This document shows, one piece after another, positions 44,296 to 56,700 of a stretch of 64,000 nucleotides of DNA (positions are counted from its first letter, which is position 1; each line of letters starts with the position of its first letter). The notes beneath the pieces are model-generated. The model saw only the letters and a program-made list of their open reading frames with translations, had not been told where the DNA came from and did no database searches. This DNA is from Vicia villosa (Eukaryota; Streptophyta; Magnoliopsida; Fabales; Fabaceae). The stretch spans positions 118,472,514 through 118,536,513 of the forward strand of contig NC_081183.1 in the NCBI RefSeq assembly GCF_029867415.1. The letters run 5' to 3'. The position numbers and the translations under genes are program-made.

Positions 44296-46790
44296 TTCCA
44301 TAAGTACCCCTGCTAAAAACCCCAAAATACTCCTGCTTCAGAGATGCATCTCCGAAAGTATTTTTTTTCCAAATTTTTCCAAATTCGGAGATGTATCTCC
44401 GAAAATATCAATTTAGGGGTGTTTCCGGATATGCATCTCCGAAAATACTAATTTAGGGGTGCTGGTCTAGGAGCTCCGGGAGTGTCGGGTGTCATCAGAG
44501 GATGTGATACCCGATAGAACCATGTCACATACCCCTCTACACAGTGCCACTCCTGGGTGGCCGCCATACGCCGATACTCCTCCAGGACTAAATGATGCGC
44601 CTAGTCCTCAAATATAGCAGTGAGCTCCACTCGAGTAACTGTGTCGGGAGCAGCCTCAAACGGTAACCATGGTATCATCTACGCACGTCCAAACTGCCTC
44701 ATGCACCTCTCCGACAGATACCTCATCATGGTGTTGGCCCCGCATGCCAACCATCCAGAGTATAACGCGATGCAGTCGAATGAGACAACATCACGGTAGT
44801 CGGTGAACGGCATCCAACGGATGTCATCGTGAGTTGTGCGATCGAGGTACACACAATATGGTGGCACTAAGTTGTTCTCCCTTTGGAGAACGTATCGGGC
44901 GGCCCTAGGCAATTCATCAGTGTATGCTGGATTAATGGCGAAGCCGTGGATGCGAGGTAAGTAAGTGATGATCCAGCCCTGAAACATAAATACACTAATA
45001 TGTTAAAAATGAATATGAACCATAAATAAATGTGAAATAATTAAAAAGAAATGTATCGTCATGAGTGTGGAAGATCCAGCCAACTGCCTGGTCCTCTAGT
45101 TGGAGGCTTCATTGAGCTACTGGTATAGGTATACTAGAATAGCTGACCCCTAGTTCCACTGGTTAATGGTACTCAAATCCATAAAGTAGCAGAGATATGT
45201 CACGTCGACGTAGGTTGCACTCTTGTCCACAGAGAGTGCAGTGTTACCTAGAACATAAACCAGCACCATAGAGCACAGGCACGGTGATACTCTATAAAAA
45301 TCCTATCCCCCTCCTGCTCGGACTCTGCCGCCGCCACCAAATGGATCTCATACAACTCTCTTAAGCTGGAGAACCGGATATGGTCCCCACTCGTCGCGCG
45401 ACACTCATAATCATCCATGTTTGGGTCCATACCCAACTAGTCGACCATTCACTCAATCGCCTCGACCCTCTGTATCTGAGAATGGTGCAGCAGCCTCCCT
45501 CGATCGTCAGGTGGAGCAGACACTGAATATTGCGCAAGGTGATCATCAACTCCCCAACAGGAAAGTGGAAAGAAGACGTCTCCTTGTGCCACCGCTCCAT
45601 GAAAGCCCCAGCATTCCATGGCAGATAGTGGTATACCGGTCATACACAACCCGCCGATCACGGAACCAGCTACCACATCATTAAACCACTAGAGCTCTAG
45701 TTTAAACAGATAAAAAATCTTCCGCGTGTGGTTACAAATTTTATCGTCGGCCTTTCCTGTTACTGTTAGTAAATAAAAAACGGTTAAATTATAAAGTCGG
45801 TTAAATTAAAAAAAATACCTCTCCCTCCTAGGCCCTCTTGGGTAGCCGTCCTCCTCATCCCCGTGCGGAGGATCAGCATCAGGTATCTCCTCCTCTTCCT
45901 CTTGTGCCTCCTCCTGACGGGAAGAAGACACCTGAGCCAGCCGACTCCTCAATCCAGATGAGGAACCAGCTTCATCCATATGGACGGGTACTCGTACTCT
46001 ACCCCGTCCCTGTGTCGATGTTAATTGGGAGGCCCTCTCGCGTCGAGCCGACGCTGTTTAGGTCTCTATACCCTGTCTAAGTCGCGTAGGGTTGCCTGCC
46101 ATTTTTCCTGTAGAAATTGAAATCTGTAAGAAGGCGAAACAATCAAGAAAATAAAAAAAAATGGATTCATTTCGGAAGTGCATTCCCGAAACTGGTCATG
46201 GAGGTGTTTTCGGAAATGCACTTCCGAAACCCCCATGCGAACCCCATTTTTGCAGAACCTCCACATCTTGCCCTAATTGCTTCAAAATCAAAATTTTCCT
46301 ATCCAAATATACCCAGTGACATATAATAACTTAAAATATACTACATTATACTAATTTCTAACACCCCATATTCAATTTCAATCATAGACTTAAAGTTGTG
46401 AGAACTTATAGATTTGAAGTGATGTTGATGTTGCTTTAGAAGTGGTCTTTGAAGGTTGGAGAGAAATTTGATATTGTTTTGAAGTAGCCTTTGGAGTGTG
46501 TAGGCGCAAATGGTTGAGAAATTTTGAATTTTTGGTGTTCAGGGTAAACTGAAAATGGGGGGAGGCTGTTTTGTTTAAACAGCAAAACGCACGTTTTTTC
46601 GAAAATGTATCTCCGAAATGTTGATTTCGAAGTTGCATCTCCAAATTTATCTTTTTATGTAAAAAAAAGTGTTTTCGGAGATGCATCTCCAAAAACACTT
46701 TCTTTTACTTCGGAGATGCATTTCCGAAATATATGGGCATTTTAGAAATTTTACAGCGGGTATCCAAGAAGGTTGGGGGGTCCATAAAGA
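44296..46790. mobile_element. PMD-gene-carrying element with palindromic subterminal motifs
   Basis: Both sides carry copies of CGGAGATGCATCTCCG, a perfect 16-bp palindrome, and its variants. Centres are near 44346, 44393, 44433, 46180, 46218, 46607, 46635, 46683 and 46718. The outer edges look like degenerate inverted repeats (TACCCCTGCTAAAAACCCCAA on the left; reverse complement of the right TACCCGCTGTAAAATTTCTA). In between lies a PMD gene. It has the layout of a gene-carrying TIR element (MULE-like), but no transposase or TSD was found, so the boundaries are approximate. Confidence 0.5.
44470..46102 (-). pseudogene. Plant mobile domain (PMD/MAIN-like) protein
   Basis: The ATG at 46102 opens MAGNPTRLRQGIET, then a stop and ERASQLTSTQGRGRVRVPVH and an acidic stretch. 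The PMD core reads SVIGGLCMTGIPLSAMECWG, ERWHKETSSFHFPVGELMIT, LRNIQCLLHLTIEG, then after a shift near 45440 MDPNMDDYECRATSGDH. A likely intron ends near 44987, followed by WIITYLPRIHGFAINPAYTD and GCANTMM-like text. PMD proteins are nuclear and found both as host genes and inside transposons. Stops and shifts show decay. Confidence 0.75.
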
Positions 46791-47509
46791 AATTGTCAAT
46801 AAAAATGTAGTGATTGACTCATGCACTATTCTTGTAATTCATTATTCAGGATTGCAGGAAAACTAGAAGATATCATATACTAAATCCAAAAAGTGCACTA
46901 TTCTCCGCAGTTAAGATTATTATTTTTAAGGTTATTACTATTTTACCCCTTGTCATATTGGCCATTTTTAGTTTACTCCTTTAAAATATTTTTTTGAAAA
47001 AAAACCTTGCCATTTTAAAATACTAAGAATTTAGCTCCTTAACTAAAAATCCGCAGGAAAATCTATAGGTTTCCTGTGAATTTTCTTTCGGATTTTCCTG
47101 TGGATTTTAATTTTTCTTTCGAAAAATCTGTAGGAAAATCAAACATTTTAGTAATTAGATTTTTCTTTAAACGCATCTGAATCCTAATAAATAAGTAATT
47201 TTTGAAATATATTTGAATCCCTTAAACATACATCTTACTATTCCTTTGCTTCGAAAACAGTCTTGAACAAATGCAAATAAGATAAATCTTTTAACTCTTT
47301 TCTCAAAATATGATTGAATCTACTTATATTCGTACATCCAACTATGACAGTGTTAACAATATTCTATATTGAATATTTATTACATCATTGCCATTTTAAT
47401 TTAAAAAAATATTTTAATCAACTGACGAATTTAGGAATTTCGATCAATTTATGTCAAATAACTAACAAATAATATTAATAGAGATAACCAGCAAGATTAC
47501 TTAACATAA
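46791..47509. other. Intergenic AT-rich sequence
   Basis: No gene seen. 47045-47145 repeats phrases like AATCCGCAGGAAAATCTATAGG, TTTCCTGTGAATTTT and GATTTTCCTGTGGATTTT in both orientations, likely the subterminal part of another DNA element. Confidence 0.4.
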
Positions 47510-47764
47510 AGGCTTAATTACAACTTTAGTCTCCTATTTTTTTTACTTTGATCCCTCTACTTTAAAAATTACTATTTTAATTCTTTTTAAATTTTCTGTG
47601 CAATTTTCGTCTTTCTATTTTGTTTTTTTCTGCAAATTTAGTCTTTATTTTTGTCCCTTTTTTAACAGAAAACTAAAAAATAAACCAAAATTATGGATTT
47701 AAAAATGGGGAACCAAAATCGAAAAAAAAAACAAAATAGGATGAACAAAGTTGCAATTAAGCCT
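47510..47764. mobile_element. MITE with AGGCTTAATT terminal repeats
   Basis: The left end, AGGCTTAATTACAACTTTAG, matches the reverse complement of the right end, AGGCTTAATTGCAACTTTGT. The element is about 255 bp, non-coding and T-rich inside. Flanks are TAA-rich, but an exact duplication could not be fixed. Confidence 0.75.
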
Positions 47765-47869
47765 AATATTAATTACAAAAATTAATCAAATTAATAACTA
47801 GGTATTTACAAATAGTGAAAAAACTTTTAAATAACCAACTATGAAAAAAAAATACAAAAAAACCAAGTT

Positions 47870-48323
47870 TTCAGTTTATTTACCAAAGTGTCTAGGTTTG
47901 GGACACCGTATAGGTGTATGCGCCATATCATTTGGGCGCATAAATGTACAACAAGCCAAACCATTTGGCGCATACCTTAGGAAATTAGGGCTAATTTATT
48001 TTAGCCAAATGAATTGGCGCATTAGACCATGAAGCAACACATAGGCGGCATTTGGTATGGCTCCTATGTGTTGGGGTATTTTTTTTAAGAAAAATATCTG
48101 TTTTTGTGTTTTTTAGCGCAAAGTTTTTGATTCCGGTCTTTTATTTTCGTAAAAACGTCCGATAAAACGATTTCGTAAAATTCTTATTAACCCTGAATAA
48201 TGTTTGCGTTGTCGATTTTGGTTTTTTAATAAAGCACACTTTATTGATGAAAGACTAAAGAAAGGTTACAAGAGGTGGTAAACGAAATTGATACATTGTC
48301 GTAAAAATAAATTACAAAGTAGA
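47870..48323. other. MULE flank with inverted GCGCC motifs
   Basis: Motifs TATGCGCC...GGGCGCATA (about 47917-47943), TTTGGCGCATA (47963-47973) and ATTGGCGCATT (48013-48023) repeat here. The minus strand has AATAAA at about 48226-48231, suitable as a polyadenylation signal for the transposase gene. This is probably the end region of the MULE. Confidence 0.45.
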
Positions 48324-50054
48324 TTAAACGTGCGACGAGGTCGAACCACAACTAGGAAATTTATTTTTATTGTGCCCCACATGACGACAAATGATGCATT
48401 TTCTTTCCATTTTGTCGTAGACGTCCATTTCGGTTCTAATCCGCATACTATTGGGGCGACCCTTTTTCTTTCGCCGCATTGCGTCATTATGCCAAACTAC
48501 CTCCCCGTCATACTCAGGCCAGTAATCCTCCTTGGCTACCACTGGAAACGCAACACTGTAAACTCGGAGCAATATCTGAGCCTTGTAAATTGGAGACAGT
48601 AGTGATATTGCGTCGCGGTGCGCAAATGCACATGCCGCTATGACATGTGAGCCAGGCATACAGAAAGCTTGAAACTTTCCACAGTTGCACCAATGTTCGT
48701 CTAGCAGAACCCGATATTTTTGTCTTCGCAAACCCTCATTATGGTCAATTGTTTCGCGAACACTGAAGGTGCGGTTGAATCGATCGAAAGCAATTACTTG
48801 ATGAGTGTTTGCTTTTGCCGATTGCTCTTGCATAAATTTCATGCAACTATCACTAAACAATTGACCCGATTCTCTAACATCACTCCACTTTTTGCCTCTC
48901 GTTGAGAATAGCGAAGCAATCCTAAAGTAGGTTGCCTCCACTAATGCAGTGATAGGAAGGTTACGAATGCCTTTTAAAACTCCATTCATGGATTCTACCA
49001 GATTTGTCGTCATGTGGCCCCAGCGCACGCCGTTGTCATAAGCCCTTGTCCATTTCTCCTTGGAAAGGTTATCTATCCAAGTTCCTGCATCTGAATTTGT
49101 CAGTACAATCTCACTCCGATAATGCTGGAATGTAGGATGGGTTAATGCATAACCAGCATTGACCAGGGCCTTCCTGAGCTGCCTATCCTTGATCTCCCGC
49201 ATGAAGTTCTGGGCAATATGGCGAGTACAATGCACATGAGTTGATGGTGGGTCATGCCATCCGTTTGTTGGATTGTTATAAGAACTCTCAATGGAAGCGT
49301 GTCTATCAGAGATTAAATAGAGGCCAGGCTGAGGAGCAACATGTTCTCGGATATTTCTTAGAAAGAAACTCCAAGCCGCGGCAGTTTTACCTTCAACTTT
49401 TGCGAATGCCACTAGAAATATATTGCTATTTCCGTCCTGTGCAACCACCATCAGCATGGTTCCCTTGTATTTGTCGTATAACCATGTTCCATCGATTTGA
49501 AGTATGGGTTTACAATATGAAAACCCTCATTTGCAAGGTTTGAACGCCCAGAAAAGGCGATGGAATATGCCGTTTCCTTGGACACGGGTTCCATCCGAGG
49601 CATGCGCGGGCAGTGTTTCTAGAATAGAAACAGTGTCAGGTGCGTAAGTTTGTAGCGCAGTAAGGTAGCGGGGAAGATTTTTGTATGACTCCTCCCAATT
49701 GCCATAGACTATTTCAATTGCCTTTGTCTTTGCAATCCACGCCTTTATGTAAGATGGAGTGTAGTTGTAGGCTGTAACGATATGCGAGATAATCGTTTTG
49801 ACCTTCAAAGACGGATCACAGCTTATAAGAGGCAAGATCTCCTGACAGATAAGATCGCCACTGAGCTTCATATGATCCTGGGAAGTATTAGGGTTGACAC
49901 ATGTGTGTTGTTGCGTAATCGACCCTATGATCGAGGCATTACTTCTCTTCCTATAAGAAGCCAACAGTCTGAATGCACACTCTGGATTTTTACAAATGAT
50001 TACATACCGTTCCAGGTTTGAACGATCTACATCAAAATCAACGTTGTGCGCCAT
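48324..50054 (-). pseudogene. MULE (MuDR-family) transposase with one in-frame stop
   Basis: The ATG at 50054 opens a MuDR-type DNA-binding domain (RYVIICKNPECAFRLLAS, HTCVNPNTSQDH). A single TGA at 49527-49529 interrupts it, and the same frame continues to 48324, 575 residues in all. DDE residues are visible: D in LQIDGTWLYD, D in LISDRHASIES, E in NLVESMNGVL. A SWIM-type zinc finger HWCNCGKFQAF...GSHVIAAC has Gly where the Cys before S-H is expected. It is followed by a zinc knuckle CIICRHVGHN. It would catalyse cut-and-paste movement. It diverges from a PMD gene that begins 70 bp away, so its upstream part may be lost. Confidence 0.9.
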
Positions 50055-50124
50055 GTGCCATTTTTAATAGTTACAAGCCTATTATGTTATAACTGCGTAT
50101 TAATACTTACATAATTTTTTTCAG

Positions 50125-51150
50125 GACGCTTCCCGTTTCCGCACACGTAGTCACTCTATCGTCGATCCAGATGAACGTATAAAACCATATTTACGATTTG
50201 CTGGTTTTGAGGCCATCAGCAGCATTGCAGAGTCATCCATAGATCACAAATTTGTTCCGACCTTGTTAGAACGTTGGAGGCCGGAGACCCACACATTCCA
50301 TCTTCCAACAGGGGAGTGCACAATAACCCTGGAGGATGTACACATGTTGTTAGGCCTTCTAGTATACGTTAAGGTAATTAATGGTTGTGTAATGCTAGCC
50401 AATTCCCTTTGCCAGCAGGCATTGGGTATAAATCTGATAGAGGGAGACAGAGGTGCTAAGGGACAGGGTGTAAATCTCAAGAACTTAAAAATATATTATA
50501 GGTACTTTCATTTGAATGATGATTCTTCCGAAGAAACGATACTCCAGAAAACCAGGTGTTACCTGATCTTGCTCTTTGGAAACATTTTATTTCGAGACAA
50601 TATCGATAACACCGTAAATTTTATGTATTTACGTTTGTTAATGGATTTTAATAGAGTGGGTCAATATATTTGGAGGTCTGCTGTCCTGGATACGTTGTAC
50701 CAATCCCTTTGCTAAAATGCAAAAAAGGATTCTTGTACATTCTATGGATGTGTTCTATTGGTGCAAGTTTGGGGGTAGTGGAGAATCCCTATACTAGCCC
50801 CAATAAACAGAACCAACTGGACCTTCCCATATGCAATGATGTAATTTTTTATTTCATATTTTTAATGCAAAATAAATTGATTAGGGTTTACTTTAACTGA
50901 CACATTTCAATTGTGTTTTAGATTTTACCTGAAAAAGATGGACTTCACAAAAAATCCACGGTCAAATATCACAATGTACCGCCAGCTGATTGATCACTTA
51001 CGACCCGGGGATGTATAATCTCTAATCTTTTCCTCTTTTATAAGTGTCTTTTTTATAAATATTTGACCAAAATAATGTATAAGTCTTGTGCATGCAATTT
51101 ATTTGGAGACCATATCTGGAATGCGATCATGAACCAAGAGGTGCAGATGC
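50125..51150 (+). pseudogene. Plant mobile domain protein, 5' and 3' truncated
   Basis: It begins after an acceptor-like TTTTTTCAG at 50116-50124 with DASRFRTRSHSIVDPDERIK and PYLRFAGFEAISSIAESSID. The PMD core follows: LLERWRPETHTFHLPTGECT, ITLEDVHMLLGLLV, stopping at 50713-50715. Weak homology resumes as KNPRSNITMYRQLIDHLRPG (about 50950-51010) and WRPYLECDHEPRGADA up to 51150, where a Tekay LTR is inserted. The first exon is absent: the MULE transposase start lies there instead, on the other strand. Confidence 0.75.
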
Positions 51151-51977
51151 TGTAACACCCTTCTAAACCCCGCGGCGATTGAATAAATTATTCAGAGTAC
51201 ATGAAAACAAGGGTGCCACAATTCAATATTTAATAAAACATCATATGTCTATGTCATGCATTCATTGAGGGAACTCCATCATAAAACTATAACTTTTCAT
51301 GTTAACACAGCAGAATTAAATCACACTAATGAGTTCAACATCTTTAAAACTTTATCCTTCAAAACATCAAAATAAACAACTAGAGTTATAAAACATAAAC
51401 TCAAAACATCGCGTCCCCAGTGTTACAATATCAGAACATGACACCTGACGCTAAACTAATTAACGCACTGACTCATGAGCTAATCCTCACCAAGTCGAAA
51501 AGCCGCTATCCTTAATTTGAAAATAACAACATGTAAGGGTGAGTCTCATCACAGTTAACAAATATTATTGCATTACAAACAACAATATATCATAGTTATA
51601 TTATCCACCCAATCGTTTCATATCTAAACGTTTCATCATCACACAATCACACACCAACATAAAATACGTTTATTCAGGTCATGAAAAGTTATGCATATGT
51701 ATGAAACTGACACTATGCATGTGGTACCAACATCATCAATGGGAATAACCCACCGACCGATCTAACATCATCAAGATACGGCCCTGCCAGCACAATTTCA
51801 CACAATGGGAATTATGCCCTTCACTGATCCAACAAATCATCATGGATACAACCCTCAACAATTGATTATGAATGAATGTAAACATACATAAAACATACTT
51901 ATATCATCATCAATCTATAATTAACATCATATCATACTAAGTCATCATCATCATTCTCATCATCACCGTCATCAAAG

Positions 51978-51980
51978 CAT

Positions 51981-52044
<64 letters not shown>
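51978..52044. repeat. (AT)n microsatellite
   Basis: About 33 uninterrupted AT dinucleotides within the LTR. Confidence 0.95.
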
Positions 52045-52047
<3 letters not shown>

Positions 52048-52209
52048 CATCATTCAATTAAATCATAACATTAATCAATAATACATATTATTTCATCCAG
52101 TTCATCATGATCAAAACGACACTCAAAACATGACAATATTTTAAAAGTCACGCATAATCAAACTTTCAAAAATTACAAACAGCAAAATTCTGCATTTCAC
52201 GCTGGCTAT

Positions 52210-52455
52210 ACGCATACCGTACGCGTACCAACAGAACTAGATTTCCACACAAACACACGTCTTACGCGTACCCTACGCGTATCAGCAGGAACTGATTTCT
52301 CTTCAAGACACAGCATACGCGTACCACAAGGCCATACGCGTACCAGCTCTTCGTCATACGCGTATCAACGGAAAGGCATATTTTGGTGCGTAACGGGGCG
52401 CGTACCATACAGTTCCACCCCCTCATATGCGTACCATACGCGAATCATACGCAAA
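52210..52455. repeat. TACGCGTA palindrome cluster
   Basis: TACGCGTA or near variants occur about ten times. Adjacent copies are spaced 11 bp in four cases, and 19 and 22 bp in two others. They lie in the part of the LTR where the other Gypsy families here carry their own palindromes. Confidence 0.8.
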
Positions 52456-53127
52456 TGTGCAGAAGTCCCAAAAACCTGCAACTTATCCAGTACGTCTTCC
52501 TCGCGATCCCACTATTACAGTCTGCGATTTTGGATCAAAAATAGAATTTCTGCACACTTAACCATATAGGATTCATCTACCATCAATAGTATATTAACCT
52601 ATAATCGATTTTACTCATTACAAACCTAATTCTACTCAATTAATTAGGAATTCACAATAATAGATTCAATCCCTAGATGAACACTACAACACAATCACAA
52701 TACAAAACTCATTGATATAAACAATACCCCTAATCAACATCATCACCTATAATACGGTAAGAGATATTAATCGGAGAGTCCCTCCTTACCTTAGCCATGA
52801 ATTCTTGATTGGTCTCTCCCTCTACTATTCCTCTTTCATGTTCTTCATGTTCCAAAACCTTCAGTTCTTTCACGTTCTATCTCCTTTCCAACTTCCTTAT
52901 TGTTTTATGAAAAATAATATTATAATTATTAAAAGGCTTTATTAACGCACACCCCCTTTCTTGCTAACATCATCTATTGGCCCAATGCCTTAACCTTTTA
53001 TTTTCTAATTTCATTTTCCATAATTCAAAATAATTCTAATATTAATTCAATTTCCAAATTAAATTAAAATTAAAATATACTGGTGTTACAACTTTCCCCC
53101 ACTAAAAGAGTTTTCGTCCTCGAAAAC

Positions 53128-53733
53128 ATACCTCAAGTAAAGAGTTCCAGATAGGAGTCTTTCATCTAGATCTCTAGCTCCCAGGTAACATTTCTATCAG
53201 CCGATCCTCCCTAAGCTACTCTAACCAAAGCTATCTCTTTGCCACGTAATTGCTTCAGCTTTCAATCTTCAATCCTCACAGATAAAGTCTCAACCGTCAA
53301 GTTGTCTTTCACCTGTACGTCATCTACTTGGATCACATGGGACGGATCCGCGATGTATTTCCTCAACTGAGACACATGAAATACATCATGCAAATTTGCA
53401 AGCATCGGCGGCAAAGCAATACGATAGGCCACTTCTCCTACTCTTTCAGAAATTTGGAACGGACCAATGAAACAAGGTGTCAACTTCTTTGACTTCAACG
53501 CCTGACCAATACCTGTCATAGGAGTAACTCTCATAAACACATGATCTCCCTCTTGGAATTCAAGTGTTTTCCTCCTCTTGTCGTGATAACTCTTCTGACG
53601 ACTTTGAGAAGCTTTCATCTTCTCCTGAATCATCTTAATCTTTTCCGTATTTTGTTGTACAATATCTGGCCCGATCACAACACTTTCACCAGATTCGTAC
53701 CAACACAACGGTGTTCTACATCTTCTACCATAC
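53128..53733 (-). pseudogene. Tekay-like integrase C-terminus with decayed chromodomain
   Basis: It reads KASQSRQKSYHDKRRKTLEF, FQEGDHVFMRVTPMTGIGQA, PCFIGPFQISERVGEVAYRI, LANLHDVFHVSQLRKYI: the GPF module of chromovirus integrase. After a stop at 53262 homology continues with further stops (KLKQLRGKEIALVRVA, then RNVTWELEI), the position of the chromodomain. The N-terminal integrase is separated by the Ogre insertion. Confidence 0.88.
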
Positions 53734-56700
53734 TGTAGCGGGGAAAATCTGATATCGAAGCCATGGGATTGACTCGAATCAATATTTCATTTGAAATCGC
53801 CACCGCGCTTTATTTTTTCAAAGGAAAAGGAAAAGAACGAAAAGCCCAAAGTTTTGTTTTTAAAACAAGAAAGAGAACTCAGGTTCGGGTGTTGATTATA
53901 TGAGGGGAAGGTTTAAAGCACCCCTCATATCTGTGGTACTCCACAGGAACCTTTTTGAAAATCTGTGTCGTGTGTGCTAAAAAAGGGGTTTGTTTTATTT
54001 TTAAAATAAGCTCGGCAAAGCGTTAAGCTTTGTGCCTACATACCTCCTCGGTGCAATGGAGAAGTCAGAGCTAATGTAGTTCCTCTTAAAGGGAAAAACG
54101 TTTTTAAAACGAATAAACACTTTATCGTCGTCGGAGAGAAATACACAGCCATTGATCTTGAGCATGAGAAGAAATGAGTTCTTTGCTTCGCAAATGAAAG
54201 AAGGGCTCCAACTCGGATAAAATCGACGAGTATGCCACTAACTCTCTCACGCGGAAAAGATCTCATTATATCAATCAATTTCAAAATCGTGGGGTATAAC
54301 CACTCGTTCCGACAATTAACAGTGTCTAAACTTTTGAAGAAAAGAGGCCACTAAGGGCAAAAGATATTTTTTTAAGAAAAAAGGTTTTGAAAAGATTTGC
54401 AAACATAAGAATATTTTGAAAAAGGGAGAAGATTTTGAAAATTTAAGAATGGGAGGAGATGAAGAGGCTATCCTATTGCGTAAAATAAAAGCTAAGGAAA
54501 GAAGTGGTCTAATCGAAGAAGAAGCCAACACTTGACATTATGAGTCAAGGTAGATTTCCCATCCTTTGGAATATCAATACTAAACCAACATTATCAATTG
54601 GGGATCCAGATGAACTTATTGTCTTAGCACCACTTTGCATTAAGCACATTAAAATTCTGACAAAAATCGGGCAGAGTAACGACTGTTTTCGGGTAAAATC
54701 CTTATCTCAATGCCTTGGAATTAACCATCAAGGGCTTTCAAGGAAATACCTGCACACATAAACAGACAACAATCCAATGCCAGATAGACAGAACAATCAC
54801 AGAGTAATAACAGAATGAGAGTCCAGAGGTCCTAAGTCCATAAGTCCGAGTCTTCAGATTGCTAGGGATAGTAACAAATAGTCCAAAAGAAAGCCTTAGG
54901 TGTTTTTTAGATTTTTGTTATTTATTAGTGTTTTAGCATAAAAGTAAAGTATGGTCCAAGTGGACAAAAGAAAAAATAGCGGTAACATAAACGTCCAAAT
55001 GGACAAAGAAAAAATAGCGGAATGTAAATATGATGAAATGATAAAATAAAGCGATAAAGCGAGAAATATAAAGAGCGATATAATAAATTGCGGAAATTAA
55101 AGTTAGTTGTTAGATGTTAAAGATAACCATCTTGAAACTTGTCAAGTATGTTATCAAAGTTAGTAATAAAGATCGATGGTGAGTGAAGGATGTTCTCGGA
55201 TTTAAATTCAATGGAACTTTATCAGAAGCTTGATAAAATCATAGCGACTACACGATAAATTTCCATAAGTCTTAAATCAACCGCATACAATTCTCTTCCA
55301 TATTTGATCTTTTTTGTTCGGGACACGAAATATTGCGCTATGTTAAGCAGATCGCCAAGTGATTTATGTAGAAATCACCCTACAACGAGGCCGGTCAAAA
55401 CTTTATGTGCTAATGCATGCGAGAGAAATGATATGTAGATCATTCTCTGAAAGTAATACCGCACGAAAAGAAAATAGGTAACGATCTAGTCTTTACTAAG
55501 AATCCATAAGAATTCTCAAAGTGTTAAGACTTTCATCGATCAAAAGAAAAAAAGGAGAAGAAGAAGATAAAATGCATAAAGTAAAGTCAACTCACACTAT
55601 CATTAATATCATTCATCTAATATTATGGATTTGGTCCTTTCAAACCTATCAACATCCTAGATCCAATGATATTAATGAAATGGAGGAAGAAGAATAAAAT
55701 TCACAAAAGATAATCAACTCACACTATCATTAATATCATTCATCTAATATTATGGATTTGGTCCTTTCAAACCTATCAACATCCTAGATCCAATGATATT
55801 AATGAAATGGAGGAAGAAGGAAGCCAAAACAAGCATAAAAAAGGCAAAAAAACCACATTCTGCCAGCAGGAAATCGATTTCATGCAGGGGGAAATCGATT
55901 TCCATAGTGCAGTTTTCAAAAAAAACAAGTTACGTTCAGCAGGAAATCGATTTCAGCCTTAAGGAAATCGATTTCATCAGTGTAAATTTCAGCAAAAACA
56001 TCATTTAAAGGCATGAAACTTGATTTGAACAAATATACAAACACCTTATGATCACACATCAACTTGAGCACGAAATTTCCATCACAAAACCAGCAAATAT
56101 CATCAATATAGCATCAAAGATGGATTGAACACAAGCAATAAAGATCTACATCATGGATCTAGCAAATTACCACTTCTTGAACAAAAGTCTTGGAGTAGCT
56201 TCAAGAGCAAGCACAAAGTGTATAGATCCTTCAAATTTGGAGATGAACAACCAAAGAAAAGAGAGAAATGTAGGAGGTTTAGTTCAAAATTAGCAAGATT
56301 CAATGTGAATCTCACTAATCTTATGAAAATGAACTTTGGGTGAGGGTTTTGGAAAGGGTGAGAAATGAATTTGCAAGCAATTTTTTGGCTCTCCAAGCTT
56401 GAGAAATGAGAGAGTAGTGGCCTCTATTTATAGGATGAGAGCAAGAGTAGTGGCAATTTGGTCATTTGCTCTTAGTTAATTAACTTGTGTTTAATTGGTG
56501 ATTAAAGTGGCATTTAAATGGTAAAAAATGGTAAAATGAGGTTAAAATGGAATTAATGAAGGGAATTATTTTGGTGAGGTGGAAAATTGGTAAAATGACA
56601 AAAATGGTCAAAGAAAATAGGTGCCAAAATCAAATCAAGCTTCCCTCTCTATTTTTTTTGAATTTCGCCTTAAGGAAATCGATTTCCCCCAGGAGTGTAA

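Larger units (their letters stand above)
51151..53090 (-). repeat. Tekay-like 3' LTR
   Basis: Bounded by TGTAACACC (51151) and GGTGTTACA (53090), perfect 9-bp inverted ends. The minus-strand PPT AGTGGGGGAAAGT is adjacent at 53091-53103. Inside are an (AT)n microsatellite (51978-52044) and a cluster of TACGCGTA palindromes (52210-52455). Confidence 0.88.
51151..53733 (-). mobile_element. Tekay/Del-like chromovirus, 3' part
   Basis: Minus-strand order: integrase C-terminus, PPT, 3' LTR. It inserted into the PMD pseudogene (left flank GATGC). On the right it is cut at 53733/53734 by the Ogre LTR, in the middle of integrase (at YGRRCRTPLCWYESGE). The rest should lie beyond the Ogre, outside the window. 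Confidence 0.85.

Noticed and set aside
45838..46080. Plus-strand frame of 80 codons rich in Pro/His
   Set aside because: It is the antisense of the PMD protein's acidic N-terminal region.
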